Assembly: GCA_019090225.1 (NCBI GenBank)
Contig: JAHRWI010000195.1
Location: forward strand, 1 to 13,108
DNA length: 13,108 nt
From: Porticoccaceae bacterium
GTDB taxonomy: Bacteria > Pseudomonadota > Gammaproteobacteria > Pseudomonadales > Porticoccaceae
Direction: 5' to 3'
This document shows, in pieces, positions 1-7,549 of this stretch; position 1 is the stretch's first letter, and each line of letters starts with the position of its first letter. A program made the translations under genes and the position numbers. The notes beneath the pieces were generated by a model. The model was given only the letters and a program-made list of their open reading frames with translations. It was not told the DNA's origin and ran no database searches.

Positions 1-109
1 CATCGATGGCGTCCTCGCCCAGGGCCAACCTACAGAGCACAGAGTTTCCGGCAAAGGCTAAAAGCGCAAAGCAGGTGTAGCCAACGGTTTTTATGGGAAA
101 TGCCATCAT
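1..109 (-). CDS. EamA/DMT-family permease, N-terminal fragment
   Basis: Reading leftward from the ATG at 109 (a second ATG follows at 106) gives 36 open codons to the edge of the window: a short basic start, a hydrophobic stretch with FALLAFAGNSVLCRLAL, then GEDAID. A first helix with AGNSVLCRLAL followed by an acidic turn and 'ID' is typical of the first membrane segment of EamA-domain drug/metabolite transporters, inner-membrane proteins of about 10 helices. Only the first helix is visible, so substrate and integrity cannot be judged. The Shine-Dalgarno region is weak (ACAGAAAAA). The call rests on motif recognition from a short fragment. Confidence 0.6.
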   Translation of the reverse strand, partial: MMAFPIKTVGYTCFALLAFAGNSVLCRLALGEDAID

Positions 110-303
110 TTTTTCTGTGACTGTCTGATAATTATCGTGAATACGTTTATTTGCTTTTCAGGCCATAGCCGTATTTGATCACGTAAACATAATAGAGTAC
201 TCAGCATCAGGTTAGGTATCGCCACTGGTTTGAGTGCCGAAGGGTTATGGACAGGGGACTTCCGACCAGGGGCAGGATTGTTCGATGAGGTCAACGGACT
301 TGA

Positions 304-335
304 GCCCCTAAATATTCAGAAAAATATTTAGGGGC
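304..335. repeat. perfect 13-bp inverted repeat (hairpin)
   Basis: Arm 304-316 (GCCCCTAAATATT) is exactly complementary to arm 323-335, with a 6-base loop (CAGAAA). It lies 78 bases beyond the stop of the minus-strand amidohydrolase. No T-run follows on that strand, so it is not a textbook intrinsic terminator, although a stem this stable could protect or end a transcript. It is also the first part of a larger nest of inverted repeats reaching about 390. Confidence 0.75.
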
Positions 336-390
336 AGAGTAAAAACTGCATTTTTATCGTCAGGGGTTGAATTGCTTTCACTCTGTCCCC
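331..390. repeat. nested inverted repeats, possible REP/RAYT-type element
   Basis: GGGGCAGAGT at 331-340 is complementary, apart from one bulged base, to ACTCTGTCCCC at 380-390. Between them TAAAAA (341-346) and TTTTTA (352-357) flank a TGCA core. The outer arm 331-335 is shared with the hairpin at 304-335, so two mutually exclusive foldings are possible. GGGG(A)CAGAGT ends recall the palindromic elements mobilised by REP-associated tyrosine transposases. That attribution comes from general knowledge and is not proven, as no such transposase gene lies in the window. Confidence 0.5.
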
Positions 391-412
391 GGAATGCTTT
401 GCATGAGCAGTC

Positions 413-1564
413 CTATTTCGGCTTATCAATGTTATAAAGCCGCGCACAGTTATCCCATAGGAACTTCCGCTTTGACTCGTCGGGTAAATCGAGTGTGAGG
501 AATTTATCCGCCGCGTGGGGGAATTTGGAATCGGGATGGGGGTAATCCGTGGAGAAAACCACATTGTTATCCCCTAATGCATCAACATATTGAATGGCTG
601 GTTTTTCGTCGCCTTCGACCGAGACAAAACAGTTGCGCTGGTAATATTCCGATGGTTTGAGATCCAGCTTGATTTCAAACCGGCCGATGTAATCTTCGTA
701 ATGATCTTCAAGTCGATGCACTAACCACGGTGCCCAGGAGCAGTTAGCTTCGAGGAAGCCCACCCGCAGTTTCGGGAAACGATCAAAGACGCCGCCACCG
801 ATCATATTGACCATGGCGGACATGGGCCCCAGACAATGGGAAAACGAGTGCCACATCATCATCATCTCGAAATTGCCCAGGCCGAAATCGTTGCCTAACT
901 TGTCGGGGCCACCGCCGTGGAATCCCACCGGAATATCAAGTTCTTCGCAGGTGCGCCAGAGGGGGTCATAGTTGGGATGATGCCAGGGCAGGTCGTTGAC
1001 TCGACCGGGCAGCAGAAAGATGGATTTAAAGCCGAGTTCGAGGACGGCACGCTTTGTTTCCTTAACCGCTTCGTCGATATTGTGGGGTGCGACCATGGCT
1101 GCGCCGTAGAGTCTTTGTCGATCCGGGTCACAAAAATCGTAGAGCCAATTGTTATAGGCCCGGCCTAAAGCTGCTGCGAAGTCGGGGTCAAGACCTGATT
1201 CCCCCACTTGCGCAACGCTGTCGAGGCCCATGACAAATAATCCCCGCGAGGGATAAAGTACGGCGATATCGACGCCTTCCTGATCCATGGCCCACAGTTG
1301 TGACTTGCCGTCCCAGCCTTTATCAATGGCGTGTTGATATTCTGGGTCGAGGGGCTCTGAATGGGCAAAAATTGCATCCATCCAGTGTTCGGCTCTTGGA
1401 TCGAGGGGGGATTCTGTGCCAAACAGTACGCCAATATCTCGTGGATACATCTCTGTGCCAACTGGGGCTCGATCCCGATAAGCGGGCTCCATGTATTTTT
1501 GCCACAAATCGGCAGGTTCGACGAGATGCATATCTGAATCAATTACCCAAAAATCACCTTTCAT
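413..1564 (-). CDS. amidohydrolase family 2 (PF04909-type) metal-dependent hydrolase/decarboxylase
   Basis: 383 aa, ATG at 1564 preceded by a good AGGAG about 7 bases upstream. The protein is a TIM-barrel amidohydrolase of the ACMSD-like (amidohydrolase-2) group. It has the N-terminal metal motif D9-S-D-M-H13, a strand-end histidine in GFHGGG (H216), a further histidine near H243, and the late acid in FSTDYPHPD (D340). The family usually hydrolyses or non-oxidatively decarboxylates small organic acids using one Zn2+ or Mn2+. The substrate cannot be read from the sequence. There is no signal peptide, so it should be cytoplasmic. Length fits the family and nothing looks broken. It is one of three amidohydrolase-superfamily genes in the window, but it stands alone here, with gaps on both sides. 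Confidence 0.88.
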   Translation of the reverse strand: MKGDFWVIDSDMHLVEPADLWQKYMEPAYRDRAPVGTEMYPRDIGVLFGTESPLDPRAEHWMDAIFAHSEPLDPEYQHAIDKGWDGKSQLWAMDQEGVDIAVLYPSRGLFVMGLDSVAQVGESGLDPDFAAALGRAYNNWLYDFCDPDRQRLYGAAMVAPHNIDEAVKETKRAVLELGFKSIFLLPGRVNDLPWHHPNYDPLWRTCEELDIPVGFHGGGPDKLGNDFGLGNFEMMMMWHSFSHCLGPMSAMVNMIGGGVFDRFPKLRVGFLEANCSWAPWLVHRLEDHYEDYIGRFEIKLDLKPSEYYQRNCFVSVEGDEKPAIQYVDALGDNNVVFSTDYPHPDSKFPHAADKFLTLDLPDESKRKFLWDNCARLYNIDKPK

Positions 1565-1921
1565 TATTTTTCTCCTGATTGTGTTTTGTTGTGACTACAG
1601 CTTGTAATTCGTCCTGGTATTTTTTCCTCGACGGGAGTTCTTCAGTTTGCTTGCGAGCCTAAAACGCTGAGGCTACCGTAATTATTTTTATTCTACAAAG
1701 AGGCTACGCTTGACCCTGAGCTCAGATGGAAAATAATTTCGTAGCTTTGAGCGGCTTTTTTATAATAGGACATCAGCGTTTGCTTGGCCAAAGATTATTA
1801 ATTTAACGGTTCTCTAAGGGGGCTTCTGGTAGAAGAGTTGGCGTATGATCGCACCCATGATCGTGCCTATTTAAGCCCGTAGTATAAACTCGCAGTCGGG
1901 GCAGTCTTTAGTCGGAAAAAT
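1565..1921. other. divergent intergenic region, no gene seen
   Basis: The gap lies between the divergent starts at 1564 (minus) and 1922 (plus). It holds no convincing reading frame. GAGGCTAC occurs twice (1669-1676 and 1700-1707). A sigma70-like pair for the plus strand is listed separately, and a perfect TATAAT occurs at 1761-1766 with only a weak -35. Promoters for both flanking genes are expected in this gap. Confidence 0.5.
1710..1739 (+). promoter_or_regulatory. candidate sigma70 promoter for the glycosyltransferase-like gene
   Basis: TTGACC (1710-1715) and TAATTT (1734-1739) are separated by 18 bases. This is close to the sigma70 consensus, but it lies about 180 bases before the ATG at 1922. 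Given the AT content it could be chance. Confidence 0.25.
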
Positions 1922-2662
1922 ATGCAGAAACAAAACAGATCAGGTTGCAGAACTCTGGTTATTCAATCGCATCGTCAGCCATTGCCTTTTTCCTGGTTAG
2001 CGCAGTGTCTCGATTCCGTAAAAAATTGGGCAGCACAGAGAGATTTCGATTATCAATTTTTGGGTGACGAGATTTTTGAACTTTTACCTCAATGGGTACT
2101 GGAGAAAACCCAATCGCAAAGAGTTGTTGCAACTGATCTTGCGCGTTTGAAATGGCTGCAAAAATGTCTCCGGGCGGGCTACCAACGGGTAGTCTGGCTG
2201 GATGCGGATTTTCTTGTTTTTGCGCCGGAAAAGTTCCACCTGCCTGGTGAGAGCGAGCTCGCAGAAAATTACCGGCTAGGCAGGGAAGTATGGGTGCAGC
2301 CCATAGACTCGGGTAAAGAAGTACCAGAAAAACACAAAGTTTATAAGAAGGTCCACAACGCTTTTCTACTATTTGGCCAGGGTAATTCCTTTCTCGATTT
2401 TTATACAGCCCATGCTGAGCGTTTGCTGGCTAAAGTGACGGGCAACGTTCCACCTCAATTTATTGGCCCTAAGCTGCTTACTGCCTTGCACAATATTGTC
2501 CAATGTCCTGTTCAGGAAAACGCGGGGATGCTTAGCCCCTGGGTAATTCGAGATATTCTGAGTGGCGGCGGATTGGCTCTGGATATGTTCCACAATAAAT
2601 CGCCTGAGCCACTAGCAGGAGCAAATCTAAGTGCCTCGCTACCAAATAAGCGAAGCGTATAA
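1922..2662 (+). CDS. glycosyltransferase-like protein, C-terminus displaced by a frameshift
   Basis: 246 aa as read from the ATG at 1922. Residues 11-16 (TLVIQS) look like a first beta strand. Residues 71-93 carry the ATDLARLKWL helix and a strand leading to the LDAD motif (D94, D96), the pattern of GT-A nucleotide-sugar transferases that bind Mn2+ and UDP-sugar. A later VHNAFLLFG and a C-terminal LDMFHNKSPEP also suit that fold. No signal peptide is visible, so it is probably cytoplasmic and membrane-associated if it builds surface glycans. The donor and acceptor are unknown. The frame ends in a weak tail (PNKRSV), whereas the +1 frame continues into a plausible helical C-terminus to 2732, so the intact product would be about 269 aa. 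The Shine-Dalgarno sequence is poor. I do not recognise a named gene. Confidence 0.65.
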   Translation: MQKQNRSGCRTLVIQSHRQPLPFSWLAQCLDSVKNWAAQRDFDYQFLGDEIFELLPQWVLEKTQSQRVVATDLARLKWLQKCLRAGYQRVVWLDADFLVFAPEKFHLPGESELAENYRLGREVWVQPIDSGKEVPEKHKVYKKVHNAFLLFGQGNSFLDFYTAHAERLLAKVTGNVPPQFIGPKLLTALHNIVQCPVQENAGMLSPWVIRDILSGGGLALDMFHNKSPEPLAGANLSASLPNKRSV

Positions 2663-2732
2663 GGACTATGCGGTAACAGATCAAGCCTTTGAAGCGGTGG
2701 TTGAGCAGCTGCTATCGAGGGGGAGTGTCTAA
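2640..2732 (+). pseudogene. out-of-frame C-terminus of the glycosyltransferase-like gene
   Basis: In the frame beginning TAC at 2640 the sequence reads YQISEAYKDY, then AVTDQAFEAVVEQLL, ending SRGSV and a TAA stop at 2730-2732. This is a well-formed amphipathic helical tail. Leaving out one base near 2639 joins ...GANLSAS directly to YQISEAYKDY, giving a smooth product of about 269 aa. A stop at 2628-2630 in this frame excludes an independent upstream extension. The break is either a real one-base insertion (or two-base deletion) or a sequencing/assembly error. No known slippery site is obvious. Confidence 0.6.
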
Positions 2733-2748
2733 GCGGTAATGCCTTAAT

Positions 2749-2778
2749 AAAGCGCTTTTACACTGTGGTGAGCGCTTT
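2749..2778. terminator. weak hairpin between convergent genes
   Basis: AAAGCGC (2749-2755) pairs with GCGCTTT (2772-2778) across a 16-base loop, and the left arm also sits in the palindrome AAAGCGCTTT. It lies between a plus-strand gene end and a minus-strand gene end, where a bidirectional terminator is expected. The T-tract is poor on both strands. Confidence 0.3.
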
Positions 2779-2823
2779 CTCCAGTTCGATGCTTTGTTTC
2801 GTTTGGCTTAGTTGCGTCTTTTT

Positions 2824-3264
2824 TCAGTCATACGGATTAGCTTTGCTGAAAAACCCCCATACCAGTAGGGCGCAGCCAATAACCATGGCGACACCCACGG
2901 AAGCTAAGCCTGCAGTGACAAAGCTCTCCTGCCAAGCCTGTCCTTCATAACCGGAACCGGCAATGGGCGTCATCGCTTTGGTGCCAAAAATAGCGGCAAA
3001 TGTGACAAACAGCCAGTTCGCGAATGTGCCGTAAACAAGCAGCCAATAAGCAGCCGTCAGACACCGCGGCCCAAGGTTCAGCCTTGACCACGCCAAACCA
3101 GTGGCAATAAGAAAGGTGCCATTCATAACGCCTTCAAGATGACCAGCCAGGCCCATTCGTGGATTGGTCATTGCGGGGATAGCGAACCCTGAAAGCAGGC
3201 CAAGGAAAAACAATAATGCACCGAGGCCCAAAAGAGTTTGAGTAGTTTGATCTTTAGTTTTCAT
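2824..3264 (-). CDS. hydroxylaminobenzene mutase-like four-helix membrane protein
   Basis: 146 aa from the ATG at 3264. It has four hydrophobic segments, near residues 9-29, 44-61, 71-95 and 115-139. The loop and helix NPRMGLAGHLEGVMNGTFL (34-52), the later YGTFANW, and GYEGQAWQE before the last helix resemble the HabA/HabB hydroxylaminobenzene mutases. Those are small membrane proteins that rearrange hydroxylaminobenzene to 2-aminophenol in nitroarene degradation. Most homologues are known only by similarity and occur in bacteria with no nitroarene pathway, so the activity here is unproven. No nitroreductase or aminophenol-pathway gene lies beside it. The Shine-Dalgarno sequence is weak. It faces the glycosyltransferase-like gene tail to tail. 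Confidence 0.65.
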   Translation of the reverse strand: MKTKDQTTQTLLGLGALLFFLGLLSGFAIPAMTNPRMGLAGHLEGVMNGTFLIATGLAWSRLNLGPRCLTAAYWLLVYGTFANWLFVTFAAIFGTKAMTPIAGSGYEGQAWQESFVTAGLASVGVAMVIGCALLVWGFFSKANPYD

Positions 3265-3540
3265 TTGTTGTGCGGCCTTTTATTTTAATTATTGGGGAAG
3301 TTTTGTCGGATTTATTTGGCCATTAGCCGGGGTTAAAATCAATGGCTGGCTCGCCGATAGGCCGAAAAGCGGTGTGCGGGCCACATATCCCGGTCTTAGC
3401 TCTAGCCCTTTTGATCTAGCACCAGCGCTTACTAGCGGGCGCTACTTTAAAGACATTTATGTCACATAAGAAGCAGCGGGTTTTGATTCCTGTCGCCGAT
3501 ACTTATCTCAAAGCCGCGCCTGCAAAATATGATCTGGGAG

Positions 3541-5232
3541 CTAGCTCAGACGCACCACGCCGCCTGGTCTTGCTCCGGTATCAACGCCATTTTTCTGGAT
3601 TACCACACCGGATACCAGGGTCGCCATATAGCCATCAGCACGTTGCATCAAGCGTGTGCCACCGGCGGGTAAGTCTCTAACCACTTCCGGTGCGAGAATT
3701 TTAAGTTTGTCCATATCGATCAGGTTGATATCGGCCCGTTGCCCCGGTGCCAGTTCACCTCGGTCGGTGATGCCGCATCGTCTTGCGGTTTCCTGGGTCT
3801 GTTTTTGCACTACCCATTCGAGGGGTAGGCGGTCGTACTTTCGATCCCGCGCCCAGTGGGTGAGCATAAAGGTTGGCACGCCAGCATCGACGATTAAACC
3901 GCAATGGGCACCGCCGTCGCTGCCGCCGAGCAGTGATAAAGGATGCAGCAAACTTTCTCTGATGCGGTCAAGATTCCCTTCTGTGTAACCCGTTGCGGCG
4001 TAAAACAGAAAGGCCTTGCCGTCGCTGTCGAGCATCAGGTCATAGCCGACCTCTGCCGGGCTGCGCCCAGTGCGCTCGGCGATGGCCATGACGCCATCTT
4101 CTGGTTTTGGCTCGTAATTTGGTTCGTCACCCAGGGCGTAAGTCAGCTTCCATGGGTTGGAGAACATCCGCGACCAATCGGTGAGGGCAGGGTCTTTGTC
4201 GGCCAGGATGCGGGCTTTGGTTTCCGGCTCGCGAAGTTTAGCCAGGCGCTCTTCCTGGGATAAGTCGAGTAGTTCAATAAAACTGGGAAAGCGTCGAAAG
4301 GGGTTTTCGTTCTCGAAGCTGAACAACATGCCCACTGGGCGGCTGGAGATTTGCGGATAGAGTAGTGCGCCAGCTTCGTTGGCCTTTTCGGCGAGGTCGA
4401 AGGACTTGCGGGATATAGCACTTAAATAGGTTAGTGGTCGACCTGACTCGATGGAGAGTCGGGTCATTAAATCCATCTCATCGACGAATGAGGTGCGATC
4501 GACCTTCGGCATACCGCCGGGAATCACTTCCATAAGGCCTTTGCCGGATTCGCCGATAGCTTTGGCTATAGCCATTAGCTCGTCTTCTTTGGCGAAGGTG
4601 CCGGGAATGGGTTCACCCTCTGGGGTCAGATGAATACCGGTTCTGGAGGTCGAGAAGCCCATAGCACCGGCGGCCATTGCCTCGCTCATAAGCTCAGCCA
4701 TCTGCGCGATTTCTTCCGGCGTGGGGTCTACGTCGTCAGCGCCGCGCTTGCCCATCACATAGGTTCGCAGGGCGCAGTGACCAACAAAAGCGCCAACGTT
4801 GACGGCGCGGGGCATTTGTTCCAGAGCATCCAAATAGCCGGGAAAACCCTCCCACTGCCAATCGATGCCAGCCTTTAAGGTGGCCGCTGGAATATCTTCC
4901 ACTGACTCCATCAATTCCATCATCCAGTCGCGATTGGCAGGCGCGACCGGTGCAAAGCCGACACCGCAGTTGCCCATAATCGCAGTGGTCACGCCATTCC
5001 AGCCAGAGGGTGTAATTAAGGGATCCCAGGTGGCCTGGCCATCGTAATGGGTGTGGATATCGACCCAACCGGGAGCGACCAACAGCCCGTCCGCATTGAT
5101 GGTTTCTTTGGCGGTGCCGGTGACTTTGCCGACCGCAGCAATAAGACCATCATCAATGGCGATATCGCCGGTAAAGCGTTTGTTGCCGGTACCATCAACG
5201 ATGGTTCCGCCTTTAATGATTAGATCATACAT
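3541..5232 (-). CDS. N-acyl-D-amino-acid deacylase-type amidohydrolase (amidohydrolase family 3)
   Basis: 563 aa from the ATG at 5232, with AGGAG about 8 bases upstream. It opens with the beta-sandwich start YDLIIKGGTIVDGTG, then the metal motif PGWVDIHTHYDGQ (H60, H62). MGNCGVG follows near 86-92, GFSTSRTG near 192-199, and GGSDGGAHC (D439, H443) near the C-terminus. The region from about 482 to 510 (TARRCGITDRGELAPGQRAD) closes the sandwich domain. These are hallmarks of the D-aminoacylase/amidohydrolase-3 family, zinc enzymes that remove acyl or carbamoyl groups. Long homologues of about 560-580 aa are common in bacteria with broad catabolism, and their substrates are mostly unknown. It is probably cytoplasmic, with no signal peptide. 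The gene looks intact and is not tightly linked to either neighbour. Confidence 0.88.
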   Translation of the reverse strand: MYDLIIKGGTIVDGTGNKRFTGDIAIDDGLIAAVGKVTGTAKETINADGLLVAPGWVDIHTHYDGQATWDPLITPSGWNGVTTAIMGNCGVGFAPVAPANRDWMMELMESVEDIPAATLKAGIDWQWEGFPGYLDALEQMPRAVNVGAFVGHCALRTYVMGKRGADDVDPTPEEIAQMAELMSEAMAAGAMGFSTSRTGIHLTPEGEPIPGTFAKEDELMAIAKAIGESGKGLMEVIPGGMPKVDRTSFVDEMDLMTRLSIESGRPLTYLSAISRKSFDLAEKANEAGALLYPQISSRPVGMLFSFENENPFRRFPSFIELLDLSQEERLAKLREPETKARILADKDPALTDWSRMFSNPWKLTYALGDEPNYEPKPEDGVMAIAERTGRSPAEVGYDLMLDSDGKAFLFYAATGYTEGNLDRIRESLLHPLSLLGGSDGGAHCGLIVDAGVPTFMLTHWARDRKYDRLPLEWVVQKQTQETARRCGITDRGELAPGQRADINLIDMDKLKILAPEVVRDLPAGGTRLMQRADGYMATLVSGVVIQKNGVDTGARPGGVVRLS

Positions 5233-5666
5233 TTGGCTTTCTCCTGGGAATTGTGGGGCCGTTTTGCTGTTTATTTGGTTGCCGGGCGGGCCGCCCGTTT
5301 GGACTGCTCGTTTGAGTCGTATGGCGAAATATTATTTTTGTTAGCGCAGCTTACGACATCAAGGGCTACATTGGATAGAGCTAGATATAGGGCCAAACAG
5401 CGGATATAAATTTTTTGGATAGGCGTCCTCAACCTTGTTTCGTTGAACCTTACGGGGGACTAGCAAGTTGCCGAAGAGGCAATATATTTGATGGTGTCGC
5501 ATCAGGATTCGTACCTAGGATTCCTGAGAGGTGCGTAATTTTGCTGAGGCGATGTACGGGTTCGAGGTCGGTGAGGGTTTTAAGCGAGAACTAAGGAGTT
5601 GAGAGTTGCGTTGTTATCCAGGATCCGAAGCATTTTCATTTACTGGATTGGTCTTATTGTCTTGAT
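5233..5666. other. 434-base gap, no gene seen
   Basis: No frame of plausible coding quality is visible on either strand. The gap holds a GC-rich palindrome CGGGCGG-G-CCGCCCG at 5283-5297, a CGTTTG repeat pair close by, and GGATTC twice, 13 bases apart (5505 and 5518). It should contain the promoter of the 5232 gene and the 3' end of the transpeptidase transcript. No clear terminator was found. Confidence 0.5.
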
Positions 5667-6803
5667 TTATTGGCTTTGAATCGTTTCATACCCTTCAATG
5701 TCATAGCCCTCAATGGAAAACTCTTCTGTACCGAGCCCTTCTGCGTCAAATTCGTCCATCTCTACCTCCATCGCCATAGGGGGTGCGGGTGGCCTGGCAT
5801 CGTTGGCATTGTGATCATAGGGTGGCAAGTCGTAGGCTTCAACCGGTAGGTTCGCGAGTAACTGACTCAAATCAGCACTGTCAGGGGCAATGGAAAGTGG
5901 CGTTACGGTTAGGATTTGAGTCAAATTTTGTATTTTTTCCCAATCAACGTCATAGGTGGGATCAGTCGGCTTCCCCCCGCTCTCAAGCCAGGGCGCCAGA
6001 GCGAGTATTGCTCGGGTAAACTGGTTTGTTGTCGCTCCATAGTCAGTCACCGATTGATAACGTGTCATCAGCAATTGACCGGCATCTACCCCTACCACAA
6101 AGGGTTGATCGATTATCCTGATCGGTATGCCGGGCTTCATTAAGGGGAACAGCGTTTCGGCATCCTCTGGGTAAAGATGTAAACAGCCGTGGCTGGTGCG
6201 CATACCTACGCCCCAGGGTCGATTGGTACCATGGATAAAAATACCGCTGAAGCCGGTTTGGATAGCGAGCATGCCCATTGGGTTGTCTGGCCCCGGTGGA
6301 AAATATGTGGGGAAGTCAATTTCGCCTTCCTGGATTTTCTCCTGCTGAATGGATTTGGGTACAAACCAGCCTGGATCTTTGTGTTTGGCTATGACCTTCG
6401 TTTCGCCCAGCGGCGTGGGCCAGCCTTGCCTCGCGATACTGATGGGCATGGTCAGAAGCTGAGCAGTTTCGCCCTTTTTTACAGGCAAAAAATAAAACAG
6501 GCGTCGTTGCGAAATGTTTATCACGATACCACGCCATGGTTTTAGCGGCAGAATATATTGTGCGGGTATGATCACTCTAGCGTTCGGCTTAGGCGTCCAG
6601 ATATCCAGGTTGGGGTTTGCCCAGGTAATTTCGTGGTACCCCACATCAAAACGCCTGGCGATATCGAGCAAGGTGTTATCCGCTCTGGGAGTAATCACGC
6701 GAAGCCGTCCGACTACGGTAGAGTCATCGCTGGGAATCTCAAAAAACTCCGCAGTCGCCATAAGTGAAATCAGCAGAGCGGTAACAGGAAGTAACTTTTT
6801 CAT
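5667..6803 (-). CDS. L,D-transpeptidase (YkuD domain) with LysM-like N-terminus and acidic tail
   Basis: 378 aa from the ATG at 6803. Residues 1-18 look like a signal peptide (MKKLLPVTALL...MATA). A LysM-like region spans about 39-81 (TLLDIARRFDV...EITWANPNLD...VIIPAQ). The YkuD catalytic domain spans about 91-222, with H191 in IHGTNRPWG and the catalytic C207 in SHGCLHL. This layout matches the periplasmic E. coli LdtA/B/C/E type, which cross-link peptidoglycan 3-3 or attach Lpp to it. It is longer than those enzymes (about 310-335 aa) because of a C-terminal extension. That extension contains a proline-rich stretch and an acidic tail (about 345-378) with repeated EG(Y/L) units. It is divergent from a second L,D-transpeptidase across 77 bases. 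Confidence 0.93.
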   Translation of the reverse strand: MKKLLPVTALLISLMATAEFFEIPSDDSTVVGRLRVITPRADNTLLDIARRFDVGYHEITWANPNLDIWTPKPNARVIIPAQYILPLKPWRGIVINISQRRLFYFLPVKKGETAQLLTMPISIARQGWPTPLGETKVIAKHKDPGWFVPKSIQQEKIQEGEIDFPTYFPPGPDNPMGMLAIQTGFSGIFIHGTNRPWGVGMRTSHGCLHLYPEDAETLFPLMKPGIPIRIIDQPFVVGVDAGQLLMTRYQSVTDYGATTNQFTRAILALAPWLESGGKPTDPTYDVDWEKIQNLTQILTVTPLSIAPDSADLSQLLANLPVEAYDLPPYDHNANDARPPAPPMAMEVEMDEFDAEGLGTEEFSIEGYDIEGYETIQSQ

Positions 6804-6880
6804 GATGCGGGTATTTGATAGTCTGCGTGGCTTAATGCTGCTATCCAGAATTGGCCTCCGGTTAAAAACATTGCGATGAG
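6804..6880. promoter_or_regulatory. shared divergent region between two L,D-transpeptidase genes
   Basis: The 77 bases between the starts at 6803 (minus) and 6881 (plus) must hold both ribosome-binding regions and, if neither gene is read from elsewhere, both promoters. The two genes are therefore likely to be co-regulated. I could not assign convincing -35/-10 pairs on either strand. Confidence 0.35.
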
Positions 6881-7471
6881 ATGAATAGGTATAAATTTAC
6901 CAGAAAAAATATTTTTGCCTACTTTTTTAGGCTGTCATTGGTGGTTTTCACGCCTATATTATTTGCTCCGCAAATCTGTAAGGGCGCCGAACCGACCTGG
7001 GTGTTGGTAGATACTAATCAATTGATTATCAAGATCATGCGGGACGATACAGTTATTGCCGAATACGACAATATATCTATTGGACAGCGCGGTGCGGCAG
7101 AGTTACACCTGCGCGGGGACGAAACCACACCTCTGGGTGAGCTTCGCATTATGACCATTGATCACACGAGTCGGTACAAACTGTTTTTTGGACTTAATTA
7201 TCCAACTGTTAGGCATGCCAGGCTTGCCCTGGCGCAGCAGCAAATATCACTTGAGGGCTATCAGCGTATTACCAAAGCCCACTCAAACGGAACGATGCCA
7301 CCCATGGATACCGTTTTGGGTGGCGCGATTGGCATTCATGGTATCGGCAGTGGCAGCTTGTCGGTACACAATCAATACAACTGGACCGACGGCTGTGTCG
7401 CGCTTAACAATGATCAAATCGCAGACTTCGCAAGGTGGGTCAAAATCGGCACGCGGGTGCTTATTCGATAG
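6881..7471 (+). CDS. small L,D-transpeptidase (YafK/ErfK-like YkuD domain)
   Basis: 196 aa from the ATG at 6881. A basic N-terminus and hydrophobic segment (about 10-30) form a likely signal peptide ending near KGA-EP (36). Nearly all of the rest is one YkuD domain: WVLVDTNQLIIKI, DETTPLGELRI, then IGIHGIG (H153) and NWTDGCVALNN, with catalytic C172. NWTDGC is the variant found in the YafK-like branch, in place of SHGC. E. coli YafK (DpaA) cleaves Lpp from peptidoglycan, so either a transpeptidase or an Lpp-releasing role is possible. It is divergent from the larger L,D-transpeptidase and converges on the Lpp-like lipoprotein gene. Its last codons form the first unit of a 16-base tandem repeat. 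Confidence 0.92.
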   Translation: MNRYKFTRKNIFAYFFRLSLVVFTPILFAPQICKGAEPTWVLVDTNQLIIKIMRDDTVIAEYDNISIGQRGAAELHLRGDETTPLGELRIMTIDHTSRYKLFFGLNYPTVRHARLALAQQQISLEGYQRITKAHSNGTMPPMDTVLGGAIGIHGIGSGSLSVHNQYNWTDGCVALNNDQIADFARWVKIGTRVLIR

Positions 7472-7509
7472 CAATACTATTCGATAACAGAGCTATTCAA
7501 TAATGATTG
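7462..7509. repeat. 3-unit degenerate tandem repeat, period 16
   Basis: TATTCGATA at 7462 and 7478 and TATTCAATA at 7494 start three successive 16-base units. The first unit includes the stop codon (7469-7471) of the small L,D-transpeptidase, so the array looks like copies of the gene's 3' end. It fills much of the 78-base gap between that gene and the converging lipoprotein gene. Confidence 0.7.
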
Positions 7510-7549
7510 TTTAACAACAACGCCGATAAAAATCAGTATAAAAACGCGA

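Noticed and set aside
106..294. 62-codon minus-strand frame whose stop overlaps the permease ATG
   Set aside because: It needs a TTG start with no ribosome-binding site, its composition is unlike a protein, and the overlap with ATGATG is explained by the A-rich leader.
328..564. 78-codon minus-strand frame over the inverted repeats
   Set aside because: It overlaps the end of the amidohydrolase in another frame and runs through the palindromic element, with no protein-like features.
413..5232. A single amidohydrolase operon
   Set aside because: The two minus-strand amidohydrolases are separated by an opposing gene, a membrane protein and large gaps, so co-transcription is not supported.
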